Shown one piece after another: positions 1-9,650 of a stretch of DNA of 64,000 nt. Each line of letters starts with the position of its first letter. Within the stretch, counting starts at the first letter, position 1. The stretch lies in contig CM067555.1 in the NCBI GenBank assembly GCA_034509755.1, forward strand, positions 7,138,142 through 7,202,141, given 5' to 3'. This DNA is from Anisodus tanguticus. Taxonomy: Eukaryota; Streptophyta; Magnoliopsida; Solanales; Solanaceae. The notes under the pieces were generated by a model. That model saw nothing but the letters and a program-made list of their open reading frames with translations, was not told where the DNA came from and ran no database searches. Position numbers and translations under genes: made by a program.

Positions 1-386
1 GTCGTTGCTAGTACAGTTTTCATCTTTCTCCTTCGTTGAAATATATAAATAAAAATCAATGCAAATATTAATTGAGGGTGGAAGAACTAATATTTGTGGA
101 TGAAGATTTTATTTTAAAGATTATCTAGGCTACTGCGGAGTATCATTTTTTGTGTTTTGCCTTTCTCATATAGTAATTATAATATTTCCTTTATATTATT
201 AGTGATTTATTTGCAGAATTTTAATGAAAAATTTATTTTTGCTAATTTTTTTAGTATTAAAATTATAAAATTGAAGATACATGAGACATACGCCCCGTAG
301 ATCCATGGGACGTACGCCCCGTGTCTCGGAGCTTAAGCCTCGCTTCGTGCTGTGTACGCCTCGCCTTGTGCCACGCCTCTTAAAAC
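1..386. repeat. Partial dispersed repeat, family R1 (3' half)
   Basis: AT-rich DNA ending in a GC-rich block (about 285-386) with repeated 'cgccccgt' and 'cggagctta' words. The same order of words recurs at 11935-12410, so this is one end of a dispersed repeat cut by the window start. No coding capacity is seen. The family is unknown to me; a non-autonomous DNA transposon is possible. Confidence 0.5.
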
Positions 387-1023
387 ACTGATAAAACGTT
401 GAGGTTTGTCCGCAGTATACCAAACGTTAAACGCAGAGTGGTTTCGATATCATATGCAATAACTCAGACCATTATTGATATTATTTACTTTGAATTTAGT
501 CCACATAATTTTAAAAAGCGTCACTATACACTAAAGTTTGGTTGTTTTAAATACCTACTATTTCTTGGATCTTGTTGATATGAAATTCGCCTAATATGTT
601 ATATATGTTTGACTATGTTGTTCGGGTTTACATATAAGATAAAAATAATCCGTGTTCATGGCCCAGGTGTGTGTTTTGTTTCCTTTAGAAAATGATAGTA
701 CTAAGGAGGCAATATGCTCTCGAAGAACCTACGAAACAATATTTCATGAAACCTCGTGAGAGATTTAGGAACCTAAAAATAATAAAAGTGATGAGATCTT
801 AATAAGTTATGTCACATTGCGAACCGATACAAATGATAGATTGTCGACGATATCTTTGGTACAATATAGTGTAATATTATAAAAGATTGTGAGGATCTAA
901 ATTTTACGTCTATAAAGAATGCTAACGTGGACATATTACCAAGTGAAATTACGCATTTTGGTAAGTTTCAAGCTTATTGGACCTGCAGTACAGACAACAG
1001 AAAATGTCACGCATTTAAATATT
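387..1023. other. Intergenic, nothing recognised
   Basis: AT-rich sequence with no open frame of note, no repeat I can name and no RNA gene signature. Confidence 0.5.
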
Positions 1024-1040
1024 AATGGATATTGTCACTT

Positions 1041-1264
1041 ACAACAACAACAACAACATACCCAGTGAAATCTCACACCGTGGGTCTGGGGAGGGTAGAG
1101 TGTACACAGACCTTACCTCCACCTTGGTAGGTAGAGCGGCTGTTTCCGGGAGACCCCCGACTCAAGACAAAGCATAATCACAAGCAAGGCAATCAAAACA
1201 AAGCAAGAGTAAAGAGTAAAGCAAGAGAAACGGTCAGAATCATATAAGGAATTAAAACAGGATA
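1041..1264 (-). mobile_element. 5'-truncated RTE LINE fragment (3' UTR only)
   Basis: Read on the minus strand the insert ends in a GTT repeat (plus-strand 'acaacaacaacaac' at its left edge). It holds the 3' UTR block shared with the longer RTE copies at 16.8 and 28.2 kb. It is flanked by a perfect 17-bp target-site duplication, AATGGATATTGTCACTT, at 1024-1040 and 1265-1281. The shared 'gacaaagcataa...cggtcag' stretch ties it to the LINE rather than to the tRNA-headed TS SINE, which uses a similar tail. Confidence 0.85.
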
Positions 1265-1701
1265 AATGGATATTGTCACTTGATAAAATTAGATGAAAAT
1301 TCTTGAAGAATTATAAATGCATGAAGCATATAAAAATTCTAAAAATCTGTTCATAATTCTTATATGGATTAATTCAAGCAAAGTGAATGTGATTTTATGA
1401 TTATTCATTGACTAAGGGTACACATGAGTCTATTATCCTTACGTCTTTATGAGTGTATATTTATTACTTGAATATTATTCGAACACTTGAAGAGTTTCCA
1501 AAAGAAATAGATTATCTGCTGAAAGAAGTTGAATTGAGAAACTTGCAAAACTCTTTGGTCATGAAGTGTCATATATGTATGCAATTAATGCATTCATATC
1601 TTTTGCTATCCCTATGAGGTATTACATCGATGTTGTTCCAATCAAATCATTTAAAGATAACATCTATTTATAAAGGAAGTCATGAATGCACTTGGAGTGA
1701 T

Positions 1702-1781
1702 TTAAACAATATTATATGTCGATGCAATTTTATCCAAAGACTTAAACAATATTATATGTCGATGCAATTTTATCCAAAGAC
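1702..1781. repeat. 40-bp tandem duplication (2 units)
   Basis: Two adjacent identical 40-bp units, 1702-1741 and 1742-1781, lie just upstream of the decayed copia RNase H fragment. This is a local slippage or repair duplication. Confidence 0.95.
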
Positions 1782-1784
1782 TAA

Positions 1785-2022
1785 AGATGCAACAACATAC
1801 ATAGCTCAACTAAAGGGAGAATTCATAAAAGGAGATAGAACATAGCATATTTTACCAAAGTTATTCTTCACACACGAGCTCCATACGAATGGTGATATCA
1901 ACGTGCAACAGATTCGTTCGAGTGATAACATGACTGATTTGTTCATCAAGTCTCTACCAACGACAACTTTTGAGAAGATGGTGCCCAAGATTGGGATGCG
2001 AAGACTCAAGTATTTGGATTGA
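1785..2022 (+). pseudogene. Ty1/copia RNase H C-terminus, remnant
   Basis: In one frame, through one stop after 'KGDRT', the translation reads as the end of a copia polyprotein: 'AQLKGEFIKGDRT', 'HILPKLFFTHEL', 'DVQQIRSSDN'-like text ('NVQQIRSSDN'), 'DLFIKSLPTTTFEK', then 'IGMRRLKYLD' and TGA. Known copia RNase H tails have the same order (SDRTKHI..KFF, IRS.DN..DLFTK.LP, IGM..L). Upstream integrase and RT are gone or unrecognisable. It belongs to a different copia lineage from the other elements here. A purine run and 3' LTR follow. Confidence 0.75.
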
Positions 2023-2241
2023 AGTTCACATCAGGGAGAGTTAATATGTATTGTGCTCTTTTTCCCGTACAAGGTTTTAGTCCCATTGGGTTTTCCTTAT
2101 AAGGTTTTTAATGGGGCAACCTGAAAGCATATGTTTAGAAATGTGTACTCTTTTTCCTTCACTAGAATTTTTTTCAATGAGTTTTTTCTAGTAAGGTTTT
2201 AATGAGGCACATTATCTAACAAATAGACATTCATGGGGGAG

Positions 2242-2441
2242 TGTTATAAATATTATTTATTATTGTGAATGTCTATCTTTAAGAGAACTGTTAGAGTTAG
2301 TAACTTTGGGACCAAATCATTTTTCTATAATAAATAGAGATGTTCTCTTCATTGTATTTACATCTTCAAGAGAAATAAAGAATTCTCCTCTTTTCTCTCA
2401 CCCCTACAATATTCTTGTTTTAGTTTTATTATTTCAGAACA
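2242..2441 (+). repeat. Putative 3' LTR of the 2-kb copia remnant
   Basis: Starts TGTTATAAAT immediately after the purine tract 'catgggggag' and ends around 'tttcagaaca', giving TG...CA termini and about 200 bp. The position after an RNase H stop supports a 3' LTR. No 5' partner is in the window, so the right end is approximate. Confidence 0.55.
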
Positions 2442-3515
2442 ATAATGTCAAATAAGAAGAGTGTAGCTCATTTTTTTGAAAAAATAACCCTTTATCTTTA
2501 TATTAACTGTGTTATTTTGCTCAAGATTAAACTACTAAAAATCATCAAGCCAAACAAGAGAAAACGTAAATTTATAATAAATATCTTAATAATGTCTAAG
2601 GTAGATGATTTATGTTGGGTAGTGATAGAGAAGAAGAATGGTTGATTTGGTGAGTTGGCATTTCATTATGCCTAAAATGGACGAGGGTTAACCGAGAAAG
2701 CATAATTTGAGCTACTTTTATTATATTAAGAATATATATGAATTGATAGTATAATACTAAGGACACATATGAACCGATGTATAATGGAAGGTAATATCAA
2801 AAACTTTTTGAATACTTAAGGGGGTAAATATGACCCTTTTCTCTATAATTGTATATAACTTGCATGTGAATGAAATTTAACAAGTGGATTATGAAGATGT
2901 CGACTTGATTGTAAGATGCTCCCAGACTTAGCAACTATAGCCAAGAAGAATGGCACCAAATAGTCCAATCCTATATTTTAGCAATAAAGCAAGATGTATT
3001 CATCTAATGGGTCGCATTCAATCTCATTAAGAGTTCACGATCTTCACTCAAGTAACTTCCAAATTAATGTGTATAGGGTTTAGAGAATTAGTTAATGTGA
3101 TCTATCTTATATTAATCTCACAGTTCCCTGATTGTACCCCATTTGATTTTTCTCATCTGAACTCTCCACTATGCTCCGAGAAACGCAATTGTTCAGACAT
3201 TGTTCTTCAACAATTTTCCCCATTGTTCCTAGGAGATCGAATAAGAATCTCTCTCCCTTTTATTATGTTGTCAATTATTTCGTTAATTATTATGATTATT
3301 ATTTATACTTCAATCGCTTAATCAAAGATTTTTTTATTTGGATCGATTATGTTTTTATAGACCTCTTTCAAACAAAATCAACTGATTTTCCTAATAAATA
3401 AATTTCAGGCTAAATAGTTTGACGCCCACCGTAGAGCCTTAGCAACAATGATTATCCCAAAATATACTAATCTTTCATAGATTTTGTGTCTGCTAACAAA
3501 ATAATGGCCGACGAA
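2442..3515. other. Intergenic; possible gypsy LTR/primer-site remnant near 3410-3440
   Basis: No gene is recognised. Short open frames at 3067-3401 overlap in two frames without any domain. Around 3418-3440 the text 'ttgacgcccaccgtagagcc' resembles the 'TTGGCGCCCACCGTGGGGC' leader found just inside some plant gypsy elements. About 3070-3410 could therefore be an old LTR end. This rests on one short motif. Confidence 0.3.
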
Positions 3516-6500
3516 CATGGTCACACAAATTTGTCCCCCTACCCACATCCACCTCTTCTCCTAAAAATGTCCTTCATGCTCCTCACTCAATTAAAAGTTT
3601 GGTGTCAGTCCAAAAATTCACAACTGATAATTGGGTGTGTGTTAATTTTGACCCTTTTGGATTTTCTGTGAAGGATTTCAAGACGGGGATACCTCTAATG
3701 AGGTGTAATAGTTGAGGCGAGCTGTATCCAATCACCACCATGTCCACGAGTCAAGCCACACCGTCAACATTGGCCGATCTTGCTCCGTCCTTGTGGCATG
3801 CCCGTTTGGGTCACCCGGGGTCTTTTATTGTTGCGTCTCTTCGTAGTAATAAATTTATTGATAGTAAGAGTACGAGTAGTGCTCCTATTTGTCATTCATG
3901 TCCATTAGAGAAACATGTTAGATTACCTTTTGTGGTCTCTACTTCTAGTACGTTGATGCCGTTTAACATTATTCATAGTAATTTATGGACATCTCCCATT
4001 TTAAATTCTGTGGGCCATCGTTATTATATTTTATTCTTGGATGATTATTCTATTTTTTTGTGGACCTTTCCTTTGTCTAAAAAGTCTCAAGTGTTTTCAA
4101 CATTCTTAAAAAATTAGAGCATTCATCCGTACCCAATTTGAATGGAAAATTAAAAATATTCAATGTGATAATGGAAGGGAATATGATAATGGGCCGTTCC
4201 GCGACTTTTGTGACGCTAATGACATATTTTTTCGGTTTTCTTGTCCTCATACGTCCTCACAGAATGGGAAGGCCTAAAGAAAAATTAGTACCATTAATAA
4301 TATTAACTGGACTTTGCTCGCTCATTCCTCATTACCTCATTCTTTTTGGCATCACGCTCTACAAATGGCTACCTACCTCCATAACATTCTCCCCAACAAA
4401 GGATTAGCATATAAATCTCCCCTACAAATTCTTTATCATAAAGACCCGTCGTATTCTCATCTTCGGATGTTTGGGTGTTTGTGTTATCCATTTATTTCGT
4501 CCACTACAATTAACAAACTTCAAGCCCGGTCTACCACTTGTGTGTTTTTGGGTTATCCGTCTAATCATCGTGGTTACAAATGTTTTGATTTATCGTCTAA
4601 TAAAATCATAATTAGTCGTCACGTTATTTTTGATGAATCTCAATTTCTGTTTGCTAATTTGTACAAATTAGTGTCTAGTTTCTATGATTTTTTAGATGAT
4701 AGACCATCCCCGTATATGATCCATCAGTGGCCCAACCCTAGTTCTTCGGATCCGCCAGCAGGCCCACTACCTACTGGCCCCACAGATCTCGTAAAACAGT
4801 CCTGCAGTTAGGCCCAATTCTGTGGTTGCTTCAGATTCTCAGCCAGCAGGCCCACTGCCTGCTGGCGTCCCACATTCTCCCAATTTCCCGTCCAGTTATT
4901 GGGCCAGTAGGCCCACTGCCTATTGGCCAGTCCGAAATAAATCAGCTATCACCCCAAAACCCGTCCCCAACCATCTCGAGTCAAGGGTCCGTTACTCGTA
5001 GGCAACAAGATATTTTTAAACCAAAACAATATTTTAATCTCAATTTTAATGTCACTAAATCACCCCTACCACATAACCCAGTGTCTGCTCTTCATTACCC
5101 AAATTGAAAAATGGCCATGGATGATGAATATAATGCTCTTATTGAAAATAATACGTGGGAGTTGGTGCCCCGTCCAGCTAGTGTCAATGTTATTCGTTCT
5201 ATGTGGATTTTTACTCATAAGAAAAAACCTGACTGTTGTTTTGAGAGGCATAAGGCCCGTCTTGTAGGTGATGGCAAAACTCAACATGTTGGCGTGGATT
5301 GTGGTGAGACATTTAGTCCGATGGTCAAACCGGCTACGATTCACACTGTTCTCAGTCTAGCTCTCTCAAAAGCATGACTTATTCATCAGTTGGACATGAA
5401 GAATGTTTTTTTACATGGTGATCTCAATGAGACAATGTACATGCATCAGACCTTGGGTTTCAGAGACCCCGATTATCCAAATCATGTTTGTTTACTCAAG
5501 AAGTCCTTATATGGGCTTAAGCAGGCTCACAGGCTTGGTATAAGAGGTTTGCAGATTATGTGTCTACTATTGTGTTTTCTCACAGCATGTCTGATAATTC
5601 TTTGTTCATCTATCGGCGTGGTACTTCTTTGTCATACATTCTGTTATATGTTGATGATATTATATTGGCTGTCTCATCTGATATTCTACGCAAGTCTATC
5701 ATGTCCCTTCTCATTTCAGAATTTGCTATGAAAGATTTGGGGCCCTTGAGTTATTTTTTGGGCATAACAGTCACTCGTCATGCATGTGGTCTATTTTTAT
5801 CGCAATAAAAGTATGTGGCTGAGATTATTGAGAGAGCTGACATGTCATCCTGTAAATCTACTTCTACTCCGGTTGATACCAAACAGAAGCTGAGTGCTAC
5901 GTCTAGCACACCATACGAGGATCTCACCAACTATCGCAGTCTTGCAAGGGCACTTCAGTATCTTACTTTCACGAGACCTGATATTACTTATGCAATTCAG
6001 CAGATATGTTTATTTATGCATGATCCACGGATTGAGCACATACATGTGCTCAAACGCATTATACGATACATATATGACACACTTGATTATGGATTGCATT
6101 TATATCAATCATCCGTCTCTACTATCATGTCTTATATAGATGCTGATTGGGGTGACTGTCCCGATACTAGACGTTCGACATCTGGTTATTGTATGTTCCT
6201 TGGTGATAACTTGGTCTCTTGGTCGGCGAAACACCAGGCTACATTATCGAGATCTAGTGCAGAGGCCGAGTATCGTGGGATAGCCAATGTGGTGTCTGAA
6301 TCATGTTGGCTGCGTAATCTTATATTAGAGCTTTACTTTCCTATTCAGAAAGCTACCTTGATCTACTGTGATAATGTTAGTGCAGTTTATCTTTCTGGGA
6401 ATCCGGTCCAACATCAGCGCACTAAGCATATCGAGATGGATATTCACTTTGTTCGCGAAAAGGTAGCTCGTGGACAAGTACGCGTCTTGCATGTCCCTTT

Positions 6501-6594
6501 CAGGTACCAGATTGTTGACATATTTACTAAGGGTTTTCCCTCGGTTTTATTTGAAGATTTTACAGTCTCAGCGTACGACAACCGCCCGTTATGA
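3516..6594 (+). pseudogene. Copia C1 pol (integrase, RT, RNase H), frameshifted
   Basis: Domains in order: GAG-pre-integrase and integrase zinc region ('LWHARLGHPG', 'CHSCPLEKH', about 3790-3915); integrase core 3960-4480, where the usual 'HSDLW' reads 'HSNLW', losing the first catalytic Asp, while 'QCDNGRE' is kept; a proline-rich, hairpin-forming linker 4735-4940; RT 5111-5800 with 'YVDD' near 5650; RNase H 5815-6590 with 'SSAEAEYRG' and 'TKHIEMD'. Several frameshifts and stops (for example before 5111, near 5377 and 5808) break the frame. Not expressible as a polyprotein. Confidence 0.88.
4735..4945 (+). repeat. Hairpin-forming Pro/Ala/Gly repeat in copia C1 linker
   Basis: Variants of the unit GCCAGCAGGCCCACTGCCTG + CTGGC occur about three times. 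Positions 4842-4866 form a perfect 10-bp stem (GCCAGCAGGC with GCCTGCTGGC) around a 5-nt loop CCACT. The third unit (near 4900) keeps pairing with a G-U wobble. In frame it encodes Pro-Ala-Gly-Pro-Leu-type text between integrase and RT. Confidence 0.85.
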
Positions 6595-6604
6595 CTTCGG
6601 GGTG

Positions 6605-6814
6605 TGACAGAGTGAGCCGATATACACGCAGCAAACGTGTATATCACGCGTATCTGAGTTTTAGTGTAAAACTTACCATAAATGAAAAATTCTTGTACAA
6701 ATGCAATTATAATTTATTGTTATAGTGGGAATATGATTTTCCATATTTAGTGATTGTATATTGTATATAAATATCTTTTTACTAATGAAAATAATGAAGA
6801 AATTATATTTTTCA
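6605..6814 (+). repeat. 3' LTR of copia C1
   Basis: Starts TGACAGAGTG after the purine-rich 'cttcggggtg' and ends ...TTTTTCA, aligning with the 5' LTRs of C2e (19777-20015) and C3 (to 61106). Shared landmarks are 'ccgatatacacg', 'taccataa', 'gattgtatat' and 'aatgaaaataat' near the end. About 210 bp. Confidence 0.8.
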
Positions 6815-7189
6815 ATATCTATATTGAATGGCCCTTGTATCAATGAAATGGGTAGGTCAAGAATTGTGATGTTTTGTTAGTGATTGGAGGTAAAATCAGT
6901 AAATCATGTAGTAATAGAGAGATGAACTATGACGTATAAAGTGAGTGTATCTATTTTGAATTTCTCTTGAATAAGTATGTGTAGGCCACTAACCCGGGTT
7001 ATTTAGGAAGAAAATGAGGGATAAAGCTACGTTTTTGTGTTGGATTGGTGAGATTTATTAAATGAAAAGAAATGGAGATTTGGAGAGCTGTAAGATGCGA
7101 TGGAAAAGAAAGGAGAAATAAGGCCTCCAGCCCATCTATTAAATAAAAGTACATCATCCATTTTTTTTTTAGTCTCCAATCCGAATCTA
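6815..7189. other. Intergenic upstream of RPL35A-1
   Basis: No gene. It includes 'aggcctccagcccatc' at about 7121-7137, a partial direct repeat of the promoter block at 7213-7230. Confidence 0.5.
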
Positions 7190-7335
7190 AATTAAAGCCC
7201 AACTACACTAATTAAGGCCTCCAGCCCATGCAGTATCACAAAATGCATTTCCCACCCAGTCATATAAACAACTCGTCTAGGTTTAGGTCTTCTTATTACA
7301 ATCAATCAGCGCAGCCCCAATCCCTCGAATCAAAA
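7190..7335 (+). promoter_or_regulatory. RPL35A copy 1 promoter: site II elements and telo-box-like motif
   Basis: Two AGCCCA words (complement TGGGCT, the site II motif) lie near 7197 and 7223. A telo-box-like 'ctaggtttagg' lies near 7278-7288, and a TATA-like 'catataaac' near 7261. Site II plus telo-box is a known combination in plant ribosomal-protein promoters. The same order recurs upstream of copy 2 (13565-13675), so it was duplicated with the gene. Confidence 0.65.
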
Positions 7336-7926
7336 ATGGTGAAGGGACGCCAAGGAGAACGAGTCAGGTAGTACATCACATTATTTCAATTACACCTTAG
7401 ACGAGCTCTAATTAATCATCTTCTCATCCTCATTTTTCTCCATATTTTTACAGACTCTATGTTAGAGGAACTGTTCTTGGATACAAAAGGTAACAAACTT
7501 TCTTTTAATTTTGCAATATTAATTCTGCTTAGTCAAAAATTGTTTGCTGACTTTTTTTATTGCTTAGGTCGAAATCGAACCAGTATCCAAACACGTCGTT
7601 GATTCAGATCGAAGGAGTAAACACTAAGGAAGAAGTGGACTGGTACCTTGGGAAGCGATTAGGGTACATTTATAAGGCAAAGACAAAGAAGAATAACTCA
7701 CACTATCGTTGCATTTGGGGTAAAGTTTGTAGGCCCCATGGTAACAGTGGTGTTGTTAGAGCTAAATTCACCTCCAATTTGCCTCCTAAGTCCATGGTAC
7801 TAACATTTTTATTATATGAAATGATTCATCAAGTTAATGGGAGAGAAAAATATATTTTTATCTAACTGTTGTGTAATTTTGCAGGGAGCTAAGGTTAGGG
7901 TTTTCATGTACCCAAGCAACATTTAA
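7336..7926 (+). CDS. RPL35A: Ribosomal protein eL33 (L35a), copy 1
   Basis: Component of the cytosolic large ribosomal subunit. Coding exons by GT/AG and frame: 7336-7367, 7454-7489, 7568-7796 and 7885-7926, together 339 nt for a 112-residue protein, the normal length for plant L35a. It begins MVKGRQGERV and ends VRVFMYPSNI. Family hallmarks are visible: 'VRGTVLGYKRSKSNQYPNTS', 'IEGVNTKEEVDWYLGKR', 'RCIWGKVCRPHGNSGVVRAKF' and 'NLPPKSMGAKV'. Intron 1 is only 86 bp and splits the codon for Arg11; copy 2 lacks it. No disabling change is seen. A further intron follows the stop codon. Very high similarity to known plant L35a makes the call secure. Confidence 0.96.
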
Positions 7927-8159
7927 GGTAACTTTCTTTAGTTGTTTTATCTCTTATGTTTTTATCCTAATGTTTAGATTTTGCTAAGACGTCGTGGATG
8001 GATTGATTTTTGTGCTTCTATGTTCTTTGTGTATGCACAATTTGCCCTGTTATAGTTCATTACTGATTCCGTGCCATAATAGGTGTCATGTTTAGCTTTT
8101 TGAGAGTCAATTTGACCAATTTTCAAAGCTAAATTGGATTAAACTACAAGAATAACATA

Positions 8160-8745
8160 ACCATGATAATAGAGTGTACGTATATCTTACCCCTACCTTG
8201 GGAGTTAGTGAGTCTGTTTCCGATAGACCCTTGCTTAGGATAAAGCAAAAACTAAAAAGCAAAAACAAAGCATGTCAAAAAGGAAGAGTTAAGTGGAGAG
8301 GATGTTTCCAATAGATAAAGCAAAAACTAAAAAGCAAAAACAAAGCATGTCAAAAAGGAAGAGTTAAGTGGAGAGGATGTTTCCAATAGACCTCGGCGTA
8401 GGATGAAGTAAAAACTAAAAAGCAAAAATAAAGCATGTCAAAAAGGGAAGAGTAACAACACAACATTACGCTAAGTGGAAAATAAGAAGCAATAGATAGT
8501 ATTAACGGTCTACTACTTACTAACCTTCTACACTAATTCGTGTCCTCCCCCACCTCTTATCTAAGGTCATACCTCGATAAGCTTCAACTGCGCCATGTCC
8601 TATCTAATCACCTCTCCCCAATACTTTTTCGGTCTAACTCAGCCTCTCCTAAAGTCATCCATAGCCAATCTCTCACACCTTCGCACTGGGCATCCGTGCA
8701 TCTCTCCTCACATGCCCGTACCATTTAAGTCCCGCTTCCCGCATC
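8160..8745 (-). mobile_element. RTE LINE 3' fragment inside RPL35A-1 3' UTR intron
   Basis: Minus-strand remnant of the same RTE family. It has the 3' UTR block ('cttacccctacctt...gtttccgatagaccc') at 8180-8235, then a decayed C-terminal coding part at about 8530-8740, with the complement of 'tctaaggtcat' and 'caatactttttcgg' words. RPL35A copy 2 lacks it, so it inserted after the gene duplication or was lost from copy 2. Confidence 0.7.
8239..8388. repeat. 75-bp tandem repeat (2 units plus a third partial)
   Basis: Units 8239-8313 and 8314-8388 are essentially identical. A diverged third partial unit follows to about 8450. The repeat arose within the RTE 3' UTR fragment. Confidence 0.92.
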
Positions 8746-9481
8746 TTGTGTTCTAAATTGGATTAAACTAAAATAAGATTTTAAAATTAAAATTGTAGAT
8801 ATTCAAAAACTACACAACTAGTACTATAAATTGCAGTTCTTATTTCAATTTGAAAAGGAAAAAATGTGCCTTTTCTTTGTTTAGCATGAATGCTCAAGAT
8901 AAGAATGATGAGAAGGGATAATAAAACAATCAAATAATTAATGCTTGAATCGTAATTTATAAATAGTCTTTCTGCATATTTGTGAAAACTGTATGTATTT
9001 AAGGATTACCTGGTAGTATAAGATCCTTCCGTGTGAAACTTGTAGTTGGTAGTTAATAGATTGTTTACTTGACTGCATGCCTTAGTTATGACAAATTAAG
9101 CTCCTGGATACAGCGAATGGTACATATTAAGTGCTACCTGAATTATTTCTAGGATTCTTTATTTGTGCATCTTCCATTAAAAGTAGTTTCAAACTGCTAT
9201 CTGAGAGACATATTTACTGAGATTTAGAAAGAAGCATCAAGTGTAGAACCAAAATTAATGCTATGATTTAGCTTGACAGTATACAGAGATTCATTTTGAA
9301 TTCTTAATCCCGAAAGAGAGGTTATGCGATTAAACTTGAGCCTAATTATGCAGGATGAAAACCTTCTAGTAGTTGTTACGTTGGTCGGTCATATACCCTT
9401 GTGACTATTTGCAATTGCCTAATTGTACATCCTACAACTTGATTATATTTGAAGTTGCTTAACATGATCTTATTTTTGCAG

Positions 9482-9650
9482 TGGGGCATTTAGAAGTCAA
9501 GGATCTGGATTGGCATCGTTGGTTGCTTTGGGTGGTCGTAATGTGGCACATGAATGTTTTCAATGATGAGGAATCTTCATCCTTAAAAGTAGTTAAGAGT
9601 TAAATTTTGTAATGTGCTTTGTGGAGTTTCTCATCTTATCTATTTGTTTT
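9482..9650 (+). other. Putative terminal 3' UTR exon of RPL35A-1
   Basis: The block from 'tggggcatttagaagtcaagg' through 'ttttcaatgatgagg' to 'tgctttgtggagttt' aligns closely with 15574-15720 of copy 2. It has no maintained reading frame. Conservation next to a splice acceptor suggests an untranslated exon. Confidence 0.55.

Larger units (their letters stand above)
3516..6814 (+). mobile_element. Ty1/copia element C1, 5'-truncated, with 3' LTR
   Basis: The copy begins inside the protease/GAG-pre-integrase region, at text homologous to about 21430 of C2e. It runs through integrase, RT and RNase H to a 3' LTR at 6605-6814. The 5' LTR, gag and most of protease are absent, so there is no TSD. 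The sister copies are at 19777-24239 and 60915-64000. Confidence 0.88.
7928..9481 (+). other. 3' UTR intron of RPL35A-1 (predicted)
   Basis: The stop codon TAA (7924-7926) is followed by G and then GTAACT, a good donor. 'ttatttttgcag' at 9470-9481 is a good acceptor. The downstream block 9482-9620 is strongly conserved in copy 2 (15574-15700) while most intervening DNA is not, as expected for a transcribed 3' UTR exon. Inference from splice motifs and paralogue conservation. Confidence 0.6.

Noticed and set aside
3067..3401. Overlapping 76-84 codon open frames
   Set aside because: Low-complexity hydrophobic translation in a likely LTR remnant; no domain.
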